The notes under the pieces were generated by a model. The model was given only the letters and a program-made list of their open reading frames with translations, did not search any database and was not told the DNA's origin. This document shows, piece after piece, positions 11,602 through 24,315 of a stretch of 64,000 nucleotides of DNA; position 1 is the first letter of the stretch; the number at the start of each line of letters is the position of its first letter. The position numbers and the translations under genes were made by a program. The stretch comes from Eucommia ulmoides (Eukaryota; Streptophyta; Magnoliopsida; Garryales; Eucommiaceae): contig CM028326.1 of the NCBI GenBank assembly GCA_016647705.1, forward strand, positions 27,218,901 to 27,282,900, read 5' to 3'.

Positions 11602-12814
11602 AAAATAGTTGTAGTTAAATTAAATGATTTCAAAATGATATGGATCAAGTAGGTTTCTAGGTGAGTTGAGAAAATGGATTTTCGATGAATTGTGTTGGTT
11701 TCGAAAGGAAGTTGAAAATGGTTTTTCGCTGAAATTTGGTGATTTTAAAAGAAAGTAGAAAATACCTGGTTTTCTAAAAATAAAAGGTGGAAAAATGGTT
11801 TTTGGTGAAATCAGACGTTTTTTTAAGAAAATGAGAAATATGATCTTGGATTAAAAATCAGTTTTGGAAATAGAGGGTGATGTTTGAGATTTGACGATAT
11901 TGATCAGACGATGTTATTGATTTGTGATTTGATGATGACGTTATTGATTTGACGATGCTATAATATTTATCTGCTTCTGTAGAGTGATGATTATTTGCTT
12001 CAGCAGAGTGATAGTATTGATTTGACGATGTTATTGATTGGACGATGCTGTACTATTTATCTGTTTCGGCAGAGTGAGGTTATCCGCTTCGGCGGAGTGA
12101 TGTTTATCTACTTCGGCAGAGTGATGTTAGACGTTTATACTACGCAGTGATTATCTGTTTCGGCGGAGTGATGGGTGTTCGTAGGAAGGCATATCCTACG
12201 AATAGTACGGTACTGTTGCAAACTCCCGATCGTGATATTAAAATGAACACTATGGCTAGCCAGTGTGTGTTGTGGTGGAGTGGTGTTTGAGATGTGATGT
12301 TTTACTTATATTGGGTGATTTAAGTGGTGTTTGAGATGTGGTGTTTTACTTATGTCGGGTGATTTATTATTTATTATGGTGATTGACATTATTTTACTAG
12401 ATGAGTTTGAATAGAACTTATATTTATTGGTTTATTTTCACTGCTTATATTATGGAGAATTTTACTAGTTACATGTTATTTCTATACTTACACTTGATCC
12501 ATTTAGATGTTGTAGAATGAATTATTATTATAATAAAATATTTTTACTAAGAAGGCAGTACACTCACAAGTGCATTAACTAGACGTCCGTCCCCTACTGG
12601 CAATAGGTTGAATTCGAAGGTGCGATAGGGAAAGAGTATCTTAGGAGTGATACTAGAGGTGAACACTGAAAGTTTTAGATGTTATATATATATATATGTT
12701 GGTGATACGTCTGTATGCATGTATATGGTTATTTCTGGTGTTTGTGATTCTGGTGAGGTCGTGTCGACTTCACACCGATCCCATGGTGATGGGTGTCCAG
12801 GGTGGGGTGTGACA
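9959..12814 (+). mobile_element. Solo LTR, family A (A2), with 5-bp TSD
   Basis: Starts TGTAAGACCT and ends GGGGTGTGACA, with the usual TG...CA ends. It is flanked by GAAAA (9954-9958) and GAAAC (12815-12819), a 5-bp TSD with one mismatch, and there is no internal domain. The 2856-bp LTR holds an AT-rich 5' third with a TATA-like run near 10265, a GT-rich middle (10500-11060), a leader stem at 11192-11223, a (TA)n run and the arm-bounded segment 11525-12573. The ORFs of 74-104 codons in the GT-rich part overlap in several frames and on both strands and are not credible genes. LTRs of this size suggest a large Ty3/gypsy family (inference). Confidence 0.85.
11525..12573 (+). repeat. Arm-bounded segment with hairpin array (LTR A2)
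   Basis: Left arm GTAAGTGTACTGTCTTCTT, right arm AAGAAGGCAGTACACTCAC; complementary over nearly the full length. Inside, at about 11970-12170, stem-loops of the form CTGC TTCT GTAG, TGC TTCA GCA, CTGT TTCG GCAG, CCGC TTCG GCGG and CTAC TTCG GCAG recur. They are followed by the GTAGGA...TCCTAC hairpin and CCCGATCGTGA. Stem sequences vary between units while pairing is largely kept. Confidence 0.6.
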
Positions 12815-12819
12815 GAAAC

Positions 12820-13489
12820 TCTTACTCCCCACTATTTTCTTCAACTGTTCATCCATAAATAAACCCATTATTTTATTAATCATGTCATCTATTTTGAAAT
12901 TCCACTCAACTCCCAACCTACAAGGGAAAAAAAAAGTTTAGACACTTGTATCCTAGAGGTTTGACCAAAATCTCACTTTGGTACCTATAGTTTTAAGTAA
13001 ATGCATTGTTTACTTTGCGAATAGATAATTATGTCTATAAGTGTTGTTGTTCATTTTTGTGTTATTTTGTGGGGTCAATGGGTTTTGGAAAGAAAAAAAA
13101 TTAAAAAAAAATTACTTGACCCTTAAATTGTCGATTGTATTAAGAATATGAAAGTAATAGGACGTAACTATACCTATGTTGTTGAAAATGGGTTTGAATA
13201 ATCTTGGAGACTGTCATTTTTTATTGGAGACTTATTAATTTTGTTCTTTTGAGTTGTTCTAGGAACGTGATACCTATAAGAATATAATTTGATATTTTTT
13301 GTTTTTCAACACATTGTACCCATGTATTGTTACCATTATTTCACTTGAGTCGCTACAGTTTTAACTTGAACGTATTGATATTTTAGGTGGCAGTTGATTA
13401 ATGCAACTTACCTATACTAAGTAAAGTGAGGCTGGGTTAGTGTCATATTAGTCGTGGATCATAGGATATGTCGTTGAATTGCAAGGATC
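12820..13489. other. Unassigned AT-rich stretch
   Basis: No gene seen. The phrases around 12980 (TTTGGTACCTATAGTTTT) and 13340 (CACTTGAGTCGCTACAGTTTTAA) resemble MITE or intergenic fragments found widely in plants, but no ends could be fixed. Confidence 0.4.
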
Positions 13490-14745
13490 AATTTAAAGAT
13501 GTTTACTGTCTTTTATATAAATTATTAAATTATATTTTTGTATTAAAGTGTGGAAAAAAAATGTTGATGAAAATGGACAGTTTTACAATGATTAATAGAT
13601 CAAGATTTTTTTTTTTTCTAAAAAAAGGTGGAGATTGATTTTTTATTATCCTGCTATGCCATAATTGTATTCTCATCAAGGGGGCATGTCTTGGTAGATG
13701 TTGATATATTATATATGTTGTTACTTGTTAGACAAGTCCTGTAGGGTAGATATATTATATATGTTGTTACCTTTCAAGTAAGTCCTGTAAGGTGGATATA
13801 TTATATATGTTGTTACCAGTTAGGCAAATCCTGCAGGATGGATATGATAACTTTCAATCGTGAGGTAAAAGGCTGACAATAAAGTATGTTATTTTATTAT
13901 ATACAAGTGAGTTGACCGGTTGATTTAAATTCGGTTGTTGTGTTATGATGATATTTTTGTTGAGATTTGAATACTGCCCAGTGTGACTATATTTTATTGA
14001 AAAGTGGATTTTGATAAAAAATACTTGATTCATAAAATGCTTTTATATTACGAAGACAATACACCGATAAAATATTCAAATAGACATTGGTGCACTACTA
14101 ATAATAGGTAGAATTGGAGTGTGGGTCATTGCAAGACTATTGGGAGCCAAATTGTTATGAAAACATTCATTTGAATTTTTGAGCTTAATTGGTATTTTGG
14201 AAATTCGATTGGGGGCTTTATATAATATTTTTATATACATTTCAAATGAGTATTGAACTTGTTATGTTACATGACTTTAGAGACGCAATTATGTATGTGA
14301 GATGTATTTATATGATTAAGACGCATAGATTTATTCGAGATGTATTGATTTTTGTAGTTTGACACGTGTTTATGTGTTTCGAGATATATTTATGTGATTG
14401 ATACATACTTACGTGTTTTAGGACGTATTTATGTATTTGAGGGGTATTTATATGTTTTTAAACATATTTTGAAAAATCTATTATTGAAAGTTTGGATTGC
14501 ATCCATGGAAAAATTTTATGAGATTATTGGAAATTTTAAGGTGGATATTAAAATTGATTTTAGTCGCACGGGACAGTTCCAAGAAATTTGGGCTATCTGT
14601 TGGATAACATGGTAGCATTGTGATACATTGGCTTGAAATGTTAGGAGGAATTGATAAATATTGGTTATGGGATATGGCAATAGACTTGAAAAGTCATGCT
14701 AGATAGGAAAATTAGTGGGAGCCAAGCGTAAATCGTATTTTACGC
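13490..14745 (+). repeat. C segment plus element tail, unit 1
   Basis: 13490-14150 repeats the C segment in shortened form, with three GTTGTTAC...CCTGTAGGGTGGATATATTA units at 13715-13830. 14160-14745 repeats the element tail (TTTGAATTTTTGAGCTTAATTGG, the minisatellite at 14280-14470 and the AAAAGTCATG phrase near 14690). The same order recurs at 15050-16700, so two diverged tandem units exist. Confidence 0.55.
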
Positions 14746-16885
14746 CCACTTGGGTCATTATGCGATTCCAAAGGCATATCCTGTAGGACGTTGTTATTGT
14801 GACATGTCAGGAGGGCAAGTCCTGCAAGTGATTGATTATATTGTTGATATGTTGAGACCTATCAGGAGGGTAAGTTTTGCAGGTGATTGATTATGTTGTT
14901 GATATGTTAAGACCTGTTAGGAGTGCAAATCATGCAAGTGGTTGCCCCTACCATTGAGGATATTAAATGACCCTGACACTGTTGGCCACCTTAGATGACA
15001 TAGTTGTACAGGTTACAGTACTGTCATAACTCCAGATTTTGAGGTGAAATGATCCTATAACTAGTAGAAAAATATGTGTGCGATATTTTATTATATATCA
15101 AAATAATTTGATTGTTTAATTTAAAAACATCATTTTATTGCAATGATAGTAATAAAATTTTATTCTGCCCTGGTGTGCGGTTATGTTATATTATATTATA
15201 TTTTGAAAAGTGGTGTTTGATAAATATACTTGGTCCATAAATTCTTTTTATATTATTAAGACAGCGTATGCATTGTCTTCTATATAAATTTTCAAATTAT
15301 ATTTTATTACAAAAATGTGAAAAGAAAAGGGTTTATTAAAATGAATTATTTTATAACGTTACGCGGATAAAAAAAACTTAAATGTGGAAAGTGGTTTTTA
15401 TTATCCGACTATGTCATAGTTGTCTTCTCGTCAGGAGGTCATGTCTTGCGAGATGTGAATATATGTTGTTACCTGTCAGACAAGTCCAGCAGGGTGGATA
15501 TATATTGTAACCTGTCAGGCACGTCCTGTAGGGTGGATATATGTTGTTACCTGTCAGGCAAGACTTGCAGGGTGGTTGCTCCTACCATTGGAGATATTAA
15601 ATGGCCTTGACACTGATAACCACTTGAGATGGCACAGTTGGATAGGTTACAGTACCGTTATAACTCCCGATCCTGAGGTAAACGATCTTATGACTGACAA
15701 GGAAGTATGTTATTTTATTGTATATAAGTGAGTTGACCAATTAATTTAAATTCGATTATTCTGTTACGATGATATTTTAGTTGGAATTTGGATACCGCCC
15801 AATGTGATTATATTCGGTTTTGGAAAGTGAATTTTGATAAAAATACTTGATTCATAAAATATTTTTATATTGCGAAGACAGTACACTGATAAAAATAACT
15901 CGGATAGATATTGGTCTACTACTAGCGTTAGGTAGAGTCGGACTATGGGGTCATTATGAGACTAGTGGGAGCGAATTGTTACTTGAAAATGTTAATTTGA
16001 ATTTTTGATCTCAATTGGTGCTGTAGAAATGCGATTGGGAGCTTTATGTAATTTTTTTTTTTTTATGGTTTACGTGAGCATTAAATTCAGTATTAAACTT
16101 GTTATGTTATGTGACTTTGAAGGCGTAATTATGTGATTTGAGATGTATTTGATTTTTATAATTTGACACATATTTGGGTGTCTGAAACGTATTTGTGTGG
16201 TTAAGACATAATTATGTGTTAGTGACATATTTACATATTTCTAGATATTTATGTAGTCGGGTTATATTTATGTATTTCAATACGTACTTATGTGGTTCGG
16301 TTGTATTTATGTGTCTTGAGATGTATTTATATGATTTTGACGTATTTAGGTGTTTTGAGACGTATTTATACGCTTGAGAAATATTTATGTGTTTTAGACG
16401 TATTGCAAAAAATTTATCATTTGAAGTTTGGAATGTGTTAATATTTGTGAAAAGTTTACGAGATTATTGAAATTTTAATGTGGATATTGAAAATGATTAT
16501 TTTTAGTCTCACGGGATAGTCCACAAAGAATTAGGCTATCTTTTGGATAAGATGCGGGTTGCAAACATGTTGACTTAAATGTTGGATAAAATAGATAAAC
16601 ATTAGTTATGAGATATGGTAATGGACTTAAAAAGTCATGTTAAGTGGGAAATTATTGAGGTCATAGACCGGTTGGAAATGAGATAGACTCAATTCAAGTG
16701 AGACTACCGTCATAGTTTAAAGATATGTTGGTATTTACTACTATTTATTTCAGAATAGCACAACGGAAGTGTGGTGGTGACTTTTGGTTATTATTTAACT
16801 TAAAGTGACTAGTGCGGTGCGATTCTGAATTATTATTGCTTTGAACATAATTTTCGAGAATGAAATTTATTTAAGAGGGGTAGAT
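14746..16885 (+). repeat. C segment plus element tail, unit 2
   Basis: 14746-15049 is a partial copy with TGTCAGGAGGGCAAGTCCTGCA repeats, written here only as the half-motifs GACATGTCAGGAGG and CAAGTCCTGC. 15050-15985 is a C segment homologous to 5028-6165. 15986-16885 is the tail with the minisatellite at 16130-16400, ending TTTATTTAAGAGGGGTAGAT directly before the LTR at 16886, which is a good polypurine tract. The 60-codon ORF at 16195-16377 is the minisatellite read through. Confidence 0.6.
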
Positions 16886-17302
16886 TGTAAAACCCCGAAA
16901 ATTTATATTTTTGAAAAATATTATTTTATATAAGTTTGACATTTTTTTGATTATTTTGTAAATTTATGGTATAAATAATATTTGATAATTTTGAGAGTTA
17001 AATGTTAATTTTAAATTGACGTTTAAAAGATTTGGGACTATTATGTTATTTAAAATATGGTTTTAAAAATTTTGGGATATAATTAATATTTTATTTTATT
17101 TTAAAGGGAGACATTGTGTAAATAAATAAATAAATAAAGTAACGATCAGAATTGTTTCCTTCATATAGAAAGAAACAAAACTAACTGTGTAATATGTATA
17201 ATATAAGCCTTACACGTGGACAGGTGCATGTTAGTAAGTAAAATCGTAACAATAATATAATAAGACTCATAATTGATGATCATCATTGATTCCATGGATA
17301 TA

Positions 17303-17346
<44 letters not shown>

Positions 17347-18001
17347 TAAATACATGGGAAGTAAAGGAAAAACGGTTACTGCATCCAAATTTAAGAGTTA
17401 AATTCTAAATGTTTTATGCGGGAAATATATTTCGGTTGGGATTTCAACTTCGAATTTCAATTAGAATTTCTAACTCTTTTAATATACGTATTTAATTTGT
17501 CTATTGTGAGATTTGGGTTATTTTTGTCGTCGGATTATAGCTGTTAAATTGCTTAAAATAATTACGGTTATGTGAAAATTAAGTGAAAAATCATGCCAAT
17601 GTGTTTTATGTGTCGTATTAATTAAATGCACGTATTAGAGGGGTTGGAGTTCTACTGAGCGTTGGCTCACAACCCCACAATTTTGATTGCAGGTCCGACG
17701 AGTGGGAAACGGAGACAGGAATTTTAGTTGATTTTCTATTTAAAATTGTAATAGTTGTATTCAATATTCACCATGGTAAAATCGATTCGATAAATTAATA
17801 ATTTATAAATTCAATAATTATAATTATCGCCGCCGCATGTAAATTAAAATATTTTTATAAAACGAATTACTAATTTCGTATTGTCGTCTCCTTATAAAAA
17901 TTTACCAGATTTTATAAAATAAAAATTCAGTCAATCGATTTTAGTGTTAATTCTCCAATGGGAGAAATCACGTGGTGGCCCTGGAAAACCGGGTTGTTAC
18001 A
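16886..18001 (+). mobile_element. Family-B LTR, complete, plus strand
   Basis: TGTAAAACCCCGAAAATTTA at the start, CCTGGAAAACCGGGTTGTTACA-type end at 18001 (last bases GGGTTGTTACA). It is 1116 bp and preceded by a polypurine tract, so this is the 3' LTR of an element whose coding domain is missing. It contains the stem-loop TGAGC-GTTG-GCTCA at about 17656-17669 and a (TA)n run at 17311-17344. Confidence 0.85.
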
Positions 18002-19262
18002 TAAACTAGGTGGGAATACGGATATGATTTTACTTAATTTAAGCACAAAGATAATATTAGTAATAGTTCACAGGCAAAAATCGTTTCACAAGATTTTCAA
18101 GATATTCTAAATAAAAAATGATTTTTCACATAAAATAGTACAAGCTCAATTTAAAGAATATAACTCAATTAAAGTATAGTTAATTTTGAGTAAGTAAACA
18201 AGAACAATCTCACTGGGATTTCCTTTAGAAGATTGTAGAAAAGACTTAAACCCAGAATACCAAGAACACAAATTTCTTCAAAGCAAAACTTTTACTCTTG
18301 AAAATTCTCTCAACAAAATAATACTATCTTTATGAATATGGTTGATTAAAACTCTTACTCTTAATTGTTATATGTTCAAATTCGCAAGTCTATGTTTATA
18401 GAATTCAAACTATACCTGTAACGGTTATTTTTTAAAATATAAAACTATTAATGTCTCGTATAGACCCCATATAAGATACTTCTTCAAATCAAATATATTT
18501 GATTTAAAAATACTCTTTAAAAACCTCAATTTAATACCCAAAACTTCTTTGATTCGAAACCCTTAATTATAGAAAGTAGTTTTACTAGTTAAACTCATAG
18601 AATCAATTAATATAAGGATTAAATAATAGGATCTTCAAAATATATGATAGATATGTCAAATATGCTCAAATCCCTTTAAAATAAGATTTTATAAAGTTCA
18701 AAATCGTAGGAGTTTGGTTGAAGATCTTGGAAAACGAATTAATCAACAATCTGATTCCTAATGCGCTGGTTAACCGAAATTCCAGAAGCAAAATTCCGAA
18801 GGCTACTAATTTTTTCGGTCAACTGGTAATCCTGTCAGTCAACCGTCTGAACCGGAAGTTGTTCCTTCTGTGCACTGCTTCCATCGGTCAACTGCTCACT
18901 TGGTCAGTCAACCGTCTGGCCCTGAAATTTTTCTTATTTTCATATTTTAAAAATATTTTCTTGAACAACACTTTATGAAAAAATATTGAGACTCTCAAAT
19001 TTATCATTTCTTATCATGATACGTAAAAAATAATCATTTTTAAGTATTGTGCATGATCCTAATCGGGTAAAATTAAGAGTATAAAGGTATTAAATTATTT
19101 TATCTAAAAATACAAAAACACTTTTCTGCTCCCAAAACTTTTCAACGTCTTTACTTGCAACATCTTGAGTCTTTTGAAAAATATCATCTTTGTAAATCAT
19201 TATTAAGTAATATCTTCGAAATTCAACATTTTTCTCATTTGCTCAAACGGAATTCAAATATG
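18002..19262. other. Non-coding stretch with a GGTCAACTG duplication
   Basis: AT-rich, no credible gene. At 18815-18930 the phrase TCGGTCAACTG followed by GTCAGTCAACCGTCTG appears twice in about 80 bp. The 86-codon ORF at 18718-18978 covers it but shows no known domain. It resembles non-coding parts of old LTR elements (inference). Confidence 0.4.
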
Positions 19263-19267
19263 AAATC

Positions 19268-22200
19268 TGTAAGACCCGAATTTTTGTATACACATAATTT
19301 TAGCCGTATTGTAGAAGCATGTAGTAAATAACGGGATCGATTTCGTAAATAAAAATTCAATTGTAAATTTTAGGGGATTAATCTGAAATTTTTGCAAAAC
19401 TTAAGTTTTTGTTTTGGTTTTAATTAAAAACTTAAAGAAACTTAAGGGGTGGAAATGTGCCATTTAGTATTCAAATTAAAAATTTAGGAGTCAAATTTCA
19501 AATTTAGAAACATTCAATCCAAACATTGGGATTCAAATTGTCATTTAATTTCTTGATTAAAAATTTTTGGGGTGAAATTACAATTTAAGAAAAATCTTAA
19601 ATGAATGAATTGGATTGAAAGGAAGTTTAAAGGAATTTAGGGGGGGGATAGAGTAATTGGACAAAAGATCATTTTATATATTTATATATGTATATATAGA
19701 TGAGTATGTGTCGTGAGATTAACCGAAGGTAGAGAAAGAAGAAAGGGCGACGTGGCAAGGTAAGGTTTAAGCTTACACCACTTTCTTCATGCATATAAAT
19801 GACTCCATGCATTGATTTGATCAGGAAATCTAAAAAGAGAAAAAGGAAAAAAAATCAATCAGAAATCTAGAGAGAGAAGGGGAGTCGTTGAAGCGATTGG
19901 TGATCACCGGTGGTGGCGGGTGTTCGATCGTTGCTGTTACTCCCGCGTGGTCGCGCGCGCGCGCGCGTGTGTGTGTGTTCAGACGTGGTGTGTGGGTGTG
20001 TGTTCTGCTCCTCCGATGGTGTGTATGTGTGTGTGTGTCGTCGTTGATTTACTGAGACTAAACAAAAACAGAGATGACGAAACGGCGTGTGTGTGTGTTC
20101 GATCAAGTGTGTTCGTGAGTGTGTGTTGTTCGGGTGTTCAATCGTTGGTGCTGTGTGTGTGTGTATGTTCATCTGTGTGTGCGACTGTGTGTATGTGAGT
20201 GTGTACTGGGCAGGCGTGTGTGTGTATGTGGGTGTGGGTTGATGTGTGTGGAAGCGTCGAAGTAGTGGTGTGTGCGTGCTTTAATCGTGGGAAAGGGATG
20301 GCGAGTGAAGATGCCGGAACTGGTGAGGAGAGAGTGAGAGCAGCACTGGGTCTGACCAGAAAACAAAGCAGATGAGAAAGACGACCATTGCCGCGGCGGT
20401 GAAGAACCAGAAAACATAACAGAAAAGAAAGGGAGTGTGCTCACCTAGGTGGTGAGGCGTTCACCTCGGCGGTGGCGAGTCAGTGAGCAAAATAAAGAAA
20501 TGAAGAAGCATGTCACCGCGGCGGTAAGGCGACGGCCGCGGTGGTGAGCCAGAATAAAAAAATCAGTAAAACGTCAACAATTCAAAAAAGGGTAAAATTT
20601 CGACCGATTTCTAATTTTGTTAAATTTAGTTACTAGCATCAAAATTTCGTAACCGGGGTAATAAATGTTGTAACCCTCCATATTAACAAATGCGTACAGT
20701 AATTATTAACGAAGCCAAATGAACTAAATAATAAGTTTTCATAATAAAAGGTGGGGAATGGGAAATTATGGAACTTAGGACTAGCATGATTAGGTTATTT
20801 TGAATAAAATATTAATTTAGGCCCTATCACTATTAGGTTCGCAGGCACCGGTGTTCCAGTAGGTTTTGAACAATGACGTTTTTGCAGTGCGGGAAAAGAG
20901 GTGAGTATACTATCTTCTACGTAAATTACAAATTGTATTTTTGTATATATTATGAAAAATGTGTTTATTTAAAATAGACGAATTTGCAACTTATATAGAT
21001 CAAGCGGTTTTGGGTATTTGTGGAAAAAAAAATGATCTTTGGAACAAATTGATTTTAAAGGTGGGAAAAGAATTATGGACCGAGTCGTTTGTTTTTTAGG
21101 TGAAAATTGATGTTTGGTCCGACTATGCCATAGTATTTTCTTCCCGGAAGGGATGTGGATTATCTGTTAGACAAAGTCCGACAGAGCGTTGATTATTTGC
21201 TAAGTAAAGTCCAGCAGAGCGTTTATAATCTACTAGGCAAAGTTCGACAGAGCGTTATTTATCTACTAGGCAAAGTCCAGCAGAGCATTGATTATCTGCT
21301 AGGCAAAGTCTGACAGAGCGTTGTTTATCTGCTAAGCAAAGTCCGGCAGAACGTTGATTATCTGCTAGGCAAAGTCCCGCAGAGCGTTGTTTATCTGCTA
21401 GGCAAAGTCCGACAGAGAGTTGTTGTGACCTGTTAGGAAGACAAATCCTACGGGTGGTACGGTACCATTGCAACTCCCGATCGTGAGGTTAAAACGATAC
21501 TATGGCTAGTAGAAAAGAGGTGTGGTGTATTTTACGATAAACTGTCTGGATTGATACAGTTTAGATATATTAGTTTAAAATATATTGACGTGTGTGTGTG
21601 TGTGTGTGTGTCTATATATATATATATATTTGGGTTTTACTGGTTGATTTAAAATGGTTAGATTGGGTGTTTTAAATATATATTGGTGTATTTCAGTGAT
21701 GACTGGTAGACTGGATTTCCATATGGTATGTGATTAAATTATATTGGTGTTGGGTGTTTTAAACACATTATTTCTTTACATTGGTGATAGTGAAAAAGTT
21801 TCGAATATGGTGGGCAATATACATTATTATTATTATATTATTTTATTTCTTTGGTGGCAATGAAACCGGGTACGTGATTTTATAATATTATTTTTTTAAA
21901 CGTGGTGTTATTTAATTATAATTGACCCATGAAATGTTTTTATTGTGAAGACAGTACACCGATAAAAAAAAATTTGGTTTCAGGTACCGCGGTTAGGAGT
22001 TGGTCCACTACTGACACTAGGGAGAGTCCGGAGGTAGTGTGGTGTTGGAGGTGAGTCGATGGGACGTGAACCGGGAAAGGTTAAGGTATTTTGGTGTTTT
22101 TGGTTGTGGATATTTGGGACAGGTATGCTCCCAAATTCTGAGAACAAGTATATATATATATATATATATACTTTGAGGTAAGATAATAAAATTACGGTAG

Positions 22201-22312
22201 TGTGAGTGTGTATGTATATATGTACGTTTGGATATTCGTTGTTTGGGTGGGTAGCATCATGTGGGCGTCACGCCAGACCTCGGGTGACGGGTCCCCGAGG
22301 TAGGGTGCGACA
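19268..22312 (+). mobile_element. Solo LTR, family A (A3), perfect 5-bp TSD
   Basis: TGTAAGACCC at the start, GTGCGACA at the end, flanked by AAATC on both sides (19263-19267 and 22313-22317). It is 3045 bp with no internal coding region, so a solo LTR formed by LTR-LTR recombination is the simplest reading. The 5' third is AT-rich. 19940-20260 is dominated by GT/GC dinucleotides, which generate the overlapping ORFs of about 90-100 codons on both strands. The arm-bounded segment spans 20897-21963. The 3' terminus folds as CCTCGGG...CCCGAGG. Confidence 0.92.
21158..21421 (+). repeat. 33-bp tandem repeat, exactly eight units
   Basis: Eight contiguous 33-bp units of the type GATTATCTGCTAGGCAAAG followed by TCCGACAGAGCGTT. 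Each can pair CTG(C/T)T with its AGCAG/GACAG end around a loop of about 11 nt. Units 1, 2, 4, 6 and 7 pair best; unit 1 uses CTGT/ACAG where units 6 and 7 use CTGC/GCAG. The array occupies the same place in this LTR as the UUCG array does in the copies at 863 and 11970. Confidence 0.85.
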
Positions 22313-22479
22313 AAATCACTCAATAAATTCATTAGTTTCGTAAAACATCAATGTTAAATTGTCCATCAAAACATTAGGGTCAATACTTCTCTTGATAATT
22401 TTGTCATTATTTAAGATTTCAAGAAAATTGACTTCCTCAATTCAATGTTAAAAAATGAATCCAAAGCCTTTCACCCTAA

Positions 22480-22990
22480 TATATTTATTCCTTGCTCGAG
22501 TGGCCAAAGAATCCAACATTCATTCATTGCCTGAGTGGTTGGAGAAACTAATATTCATTCCTTGTGCAAGAGAATCCATCAACATTCATTCCTTGCCCCA
22601 GTGTCCAAAGAATCCAATATTCATTCCTTAACCGAGTGGCCAAAGAATCCAATATTCATTCCTCATACAAGTAACAAAGAATCCCTTATATATTCATTCC
22701 TTGCCCAAGCGACTAGAGAATCCAATATATATTTTTTGCTCGAGTGGCCAGAGAATTCAATATTCATTCCTTACCCAAGTGGTCAGAGAACTCTTAATAT
22801 TCATTCCTTGACTGAGTAGCCAAAGAATCCAATATTCATTCCTTGTACAGGATAACCCACAAATATTCATTCCTTTCCAGAGTGACTGAAGAATCCAATA
22901 TTCATTTTGTGCCCAAGTGGTCGGAGAATCCTCATATATTCATTACTTACCCGAGTGGCAGGAGAACTCACGTTCATTTGATTCATTCCT
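22480..22990 (+). repeat. Minisatellite, ~36-40 bp unit
   Basis: About 13 degenerate units built on CCAAAGAATCCAATATTCAT and TCCTTGCCCGAGTGG. The 94-codon ORF at 22535-22819 is simply the repeat read in one frame and is not considered a gene. The flanking phrase GGGCACATTTCATCCTGG (23041-23058) recurs beyond the large insertion at 34640 and 34710, so this old repeat continues at 34421. Confidence 0.8.
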
Positions 22991-23061
22991 TACCCTAGGT
23001 GGTGGGGAACACCTGCATTCCAAAATCCAGCCATGGACCAGGGCACATTTCATCCTGGTAT

Positions 23062-23990
23062 TGTAATACCCCGAAAATTTATATTTTGGAAATATTATTT
23101 TAATATTTTTAGGTTATTTGGTATATTATGAAAATTTATGGTAAAAATAAATATTTGATAATTTTGAGAGTTATAAGTATAATTTTTGGGTTTAATGATA
23201 ATATTATATACTATATAGGGTATTAAGTGTAATTATCCTTTATTTTTTTGTTAGAATATGAAAGTGCTCGTGTGTATCTTATAGTATATTTTAATATATT
23301 ATATTATATTATATTATATAGAATTAGATAATGGAGGGGGCATCCACAGAGCAAAAATCGCAAAATCTGAGAAAAAGAAAAAGTAAATAAATAATCATTA
23401 TTATTATAATTATATTATATTATTAATATTACATTAATATATATATGCATAGATAGAAAGTTGAAGGAAAAAGGAAATATGGGAAGGGAGTTCAACTGTG
23501 GAGTTCACATTTCGGCCGTTAAGAAGAAGGCAGAAAATGAATAGGAAGGAGAAGATAAATAGGAGAAAAATAATTTTCATCTAGATTTAAGGTAGAATTT
23601 TTACTCTTTTAATATATGTATTTAATCCATGTTATATGATTTATGCTATTACCCATTATAATTGTGAATATCCATGAATAATTTATAAACATGTATTATG
23701 TGCCAATTATGTGAGATGCATGTCTACATGCTGTTTGTGGATTAATTATTTGTATGTATTAAAGAGGTTAGAATTCTACTGAGCGTTAGCTCACCTCTAA
23801 TAGTATTTGATGCAGGATTTAGGAAAAATGGAGTTATGTTAGAAAGTGTATTTAAATTGTATTTAATTTTGTAAAAATTTATTTACTGTTAATGGTTGTA
23901 AAATTAGTAAAATTAATTGCTATTGTTTATTATTGGTATAGTTGTAAAAATTACTATAAAATTATCAATAATACTGCATATAGTATTTGT
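23062..23990 (+). mobile_element. Family-D LTR copy 1 (5' part and core)
   Basis: Carries the LTR start and the core with TTCTACTGAGCGTTAGCTCA (23777-23796), then diverges from copies 2 and 3 just after AGTATTTGTGA (~23990). It lacks the LTR end. Short ORFs over its end (23917-24114) are not supported. Confidence 0.65.
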
Positions 23991-24293
23991 GAGACCAATG
24001 AAAATGGAGGGAGCGCGACGGTGTGACGATTGGCGAAGACGATGGACGTCAATCATTTTAATTTTTAGCGGATTTCCACTTAATATTTTTTGTGGATTTC
24101 CACTTAGAGGTTAAGTGGATTTATGTAATTTTCTAGTGGAATGTAACTGAAGATTAGTATTCATTAGAATTTTTATTTTCTAATTTCTCTAATTCTTTAT
24201 ATTTTAAAATGTTCATAGAATATTTAAAAAAATAAACTAAAATTAAAATTAAATTAAGTGAAAAATAATGTAATTGAATATCTATTAAATATA

Positions 24294-24315
24294 ATTAAGT
24301 GGATATCCACTTAAT
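24294..24315. repeat. Perfect 22-bp palindrome
   Basis: The half-site ATTAAGTGGAT is followed at once by its reverse complement. Related phrases with GTGGATTTCCACTTA occur at 24068-24120 and 24320-24345, so this is the best copy of a small set of inverted words. Confidence 0.85.

Noticed and set aside
19867..20444. ORFs of ~91-101 codons on both strands in LTR A3
   Set aside because: Same cause: GT/GC repeats avoid stops in all frames. No conservation between LTR copies at the protein level.
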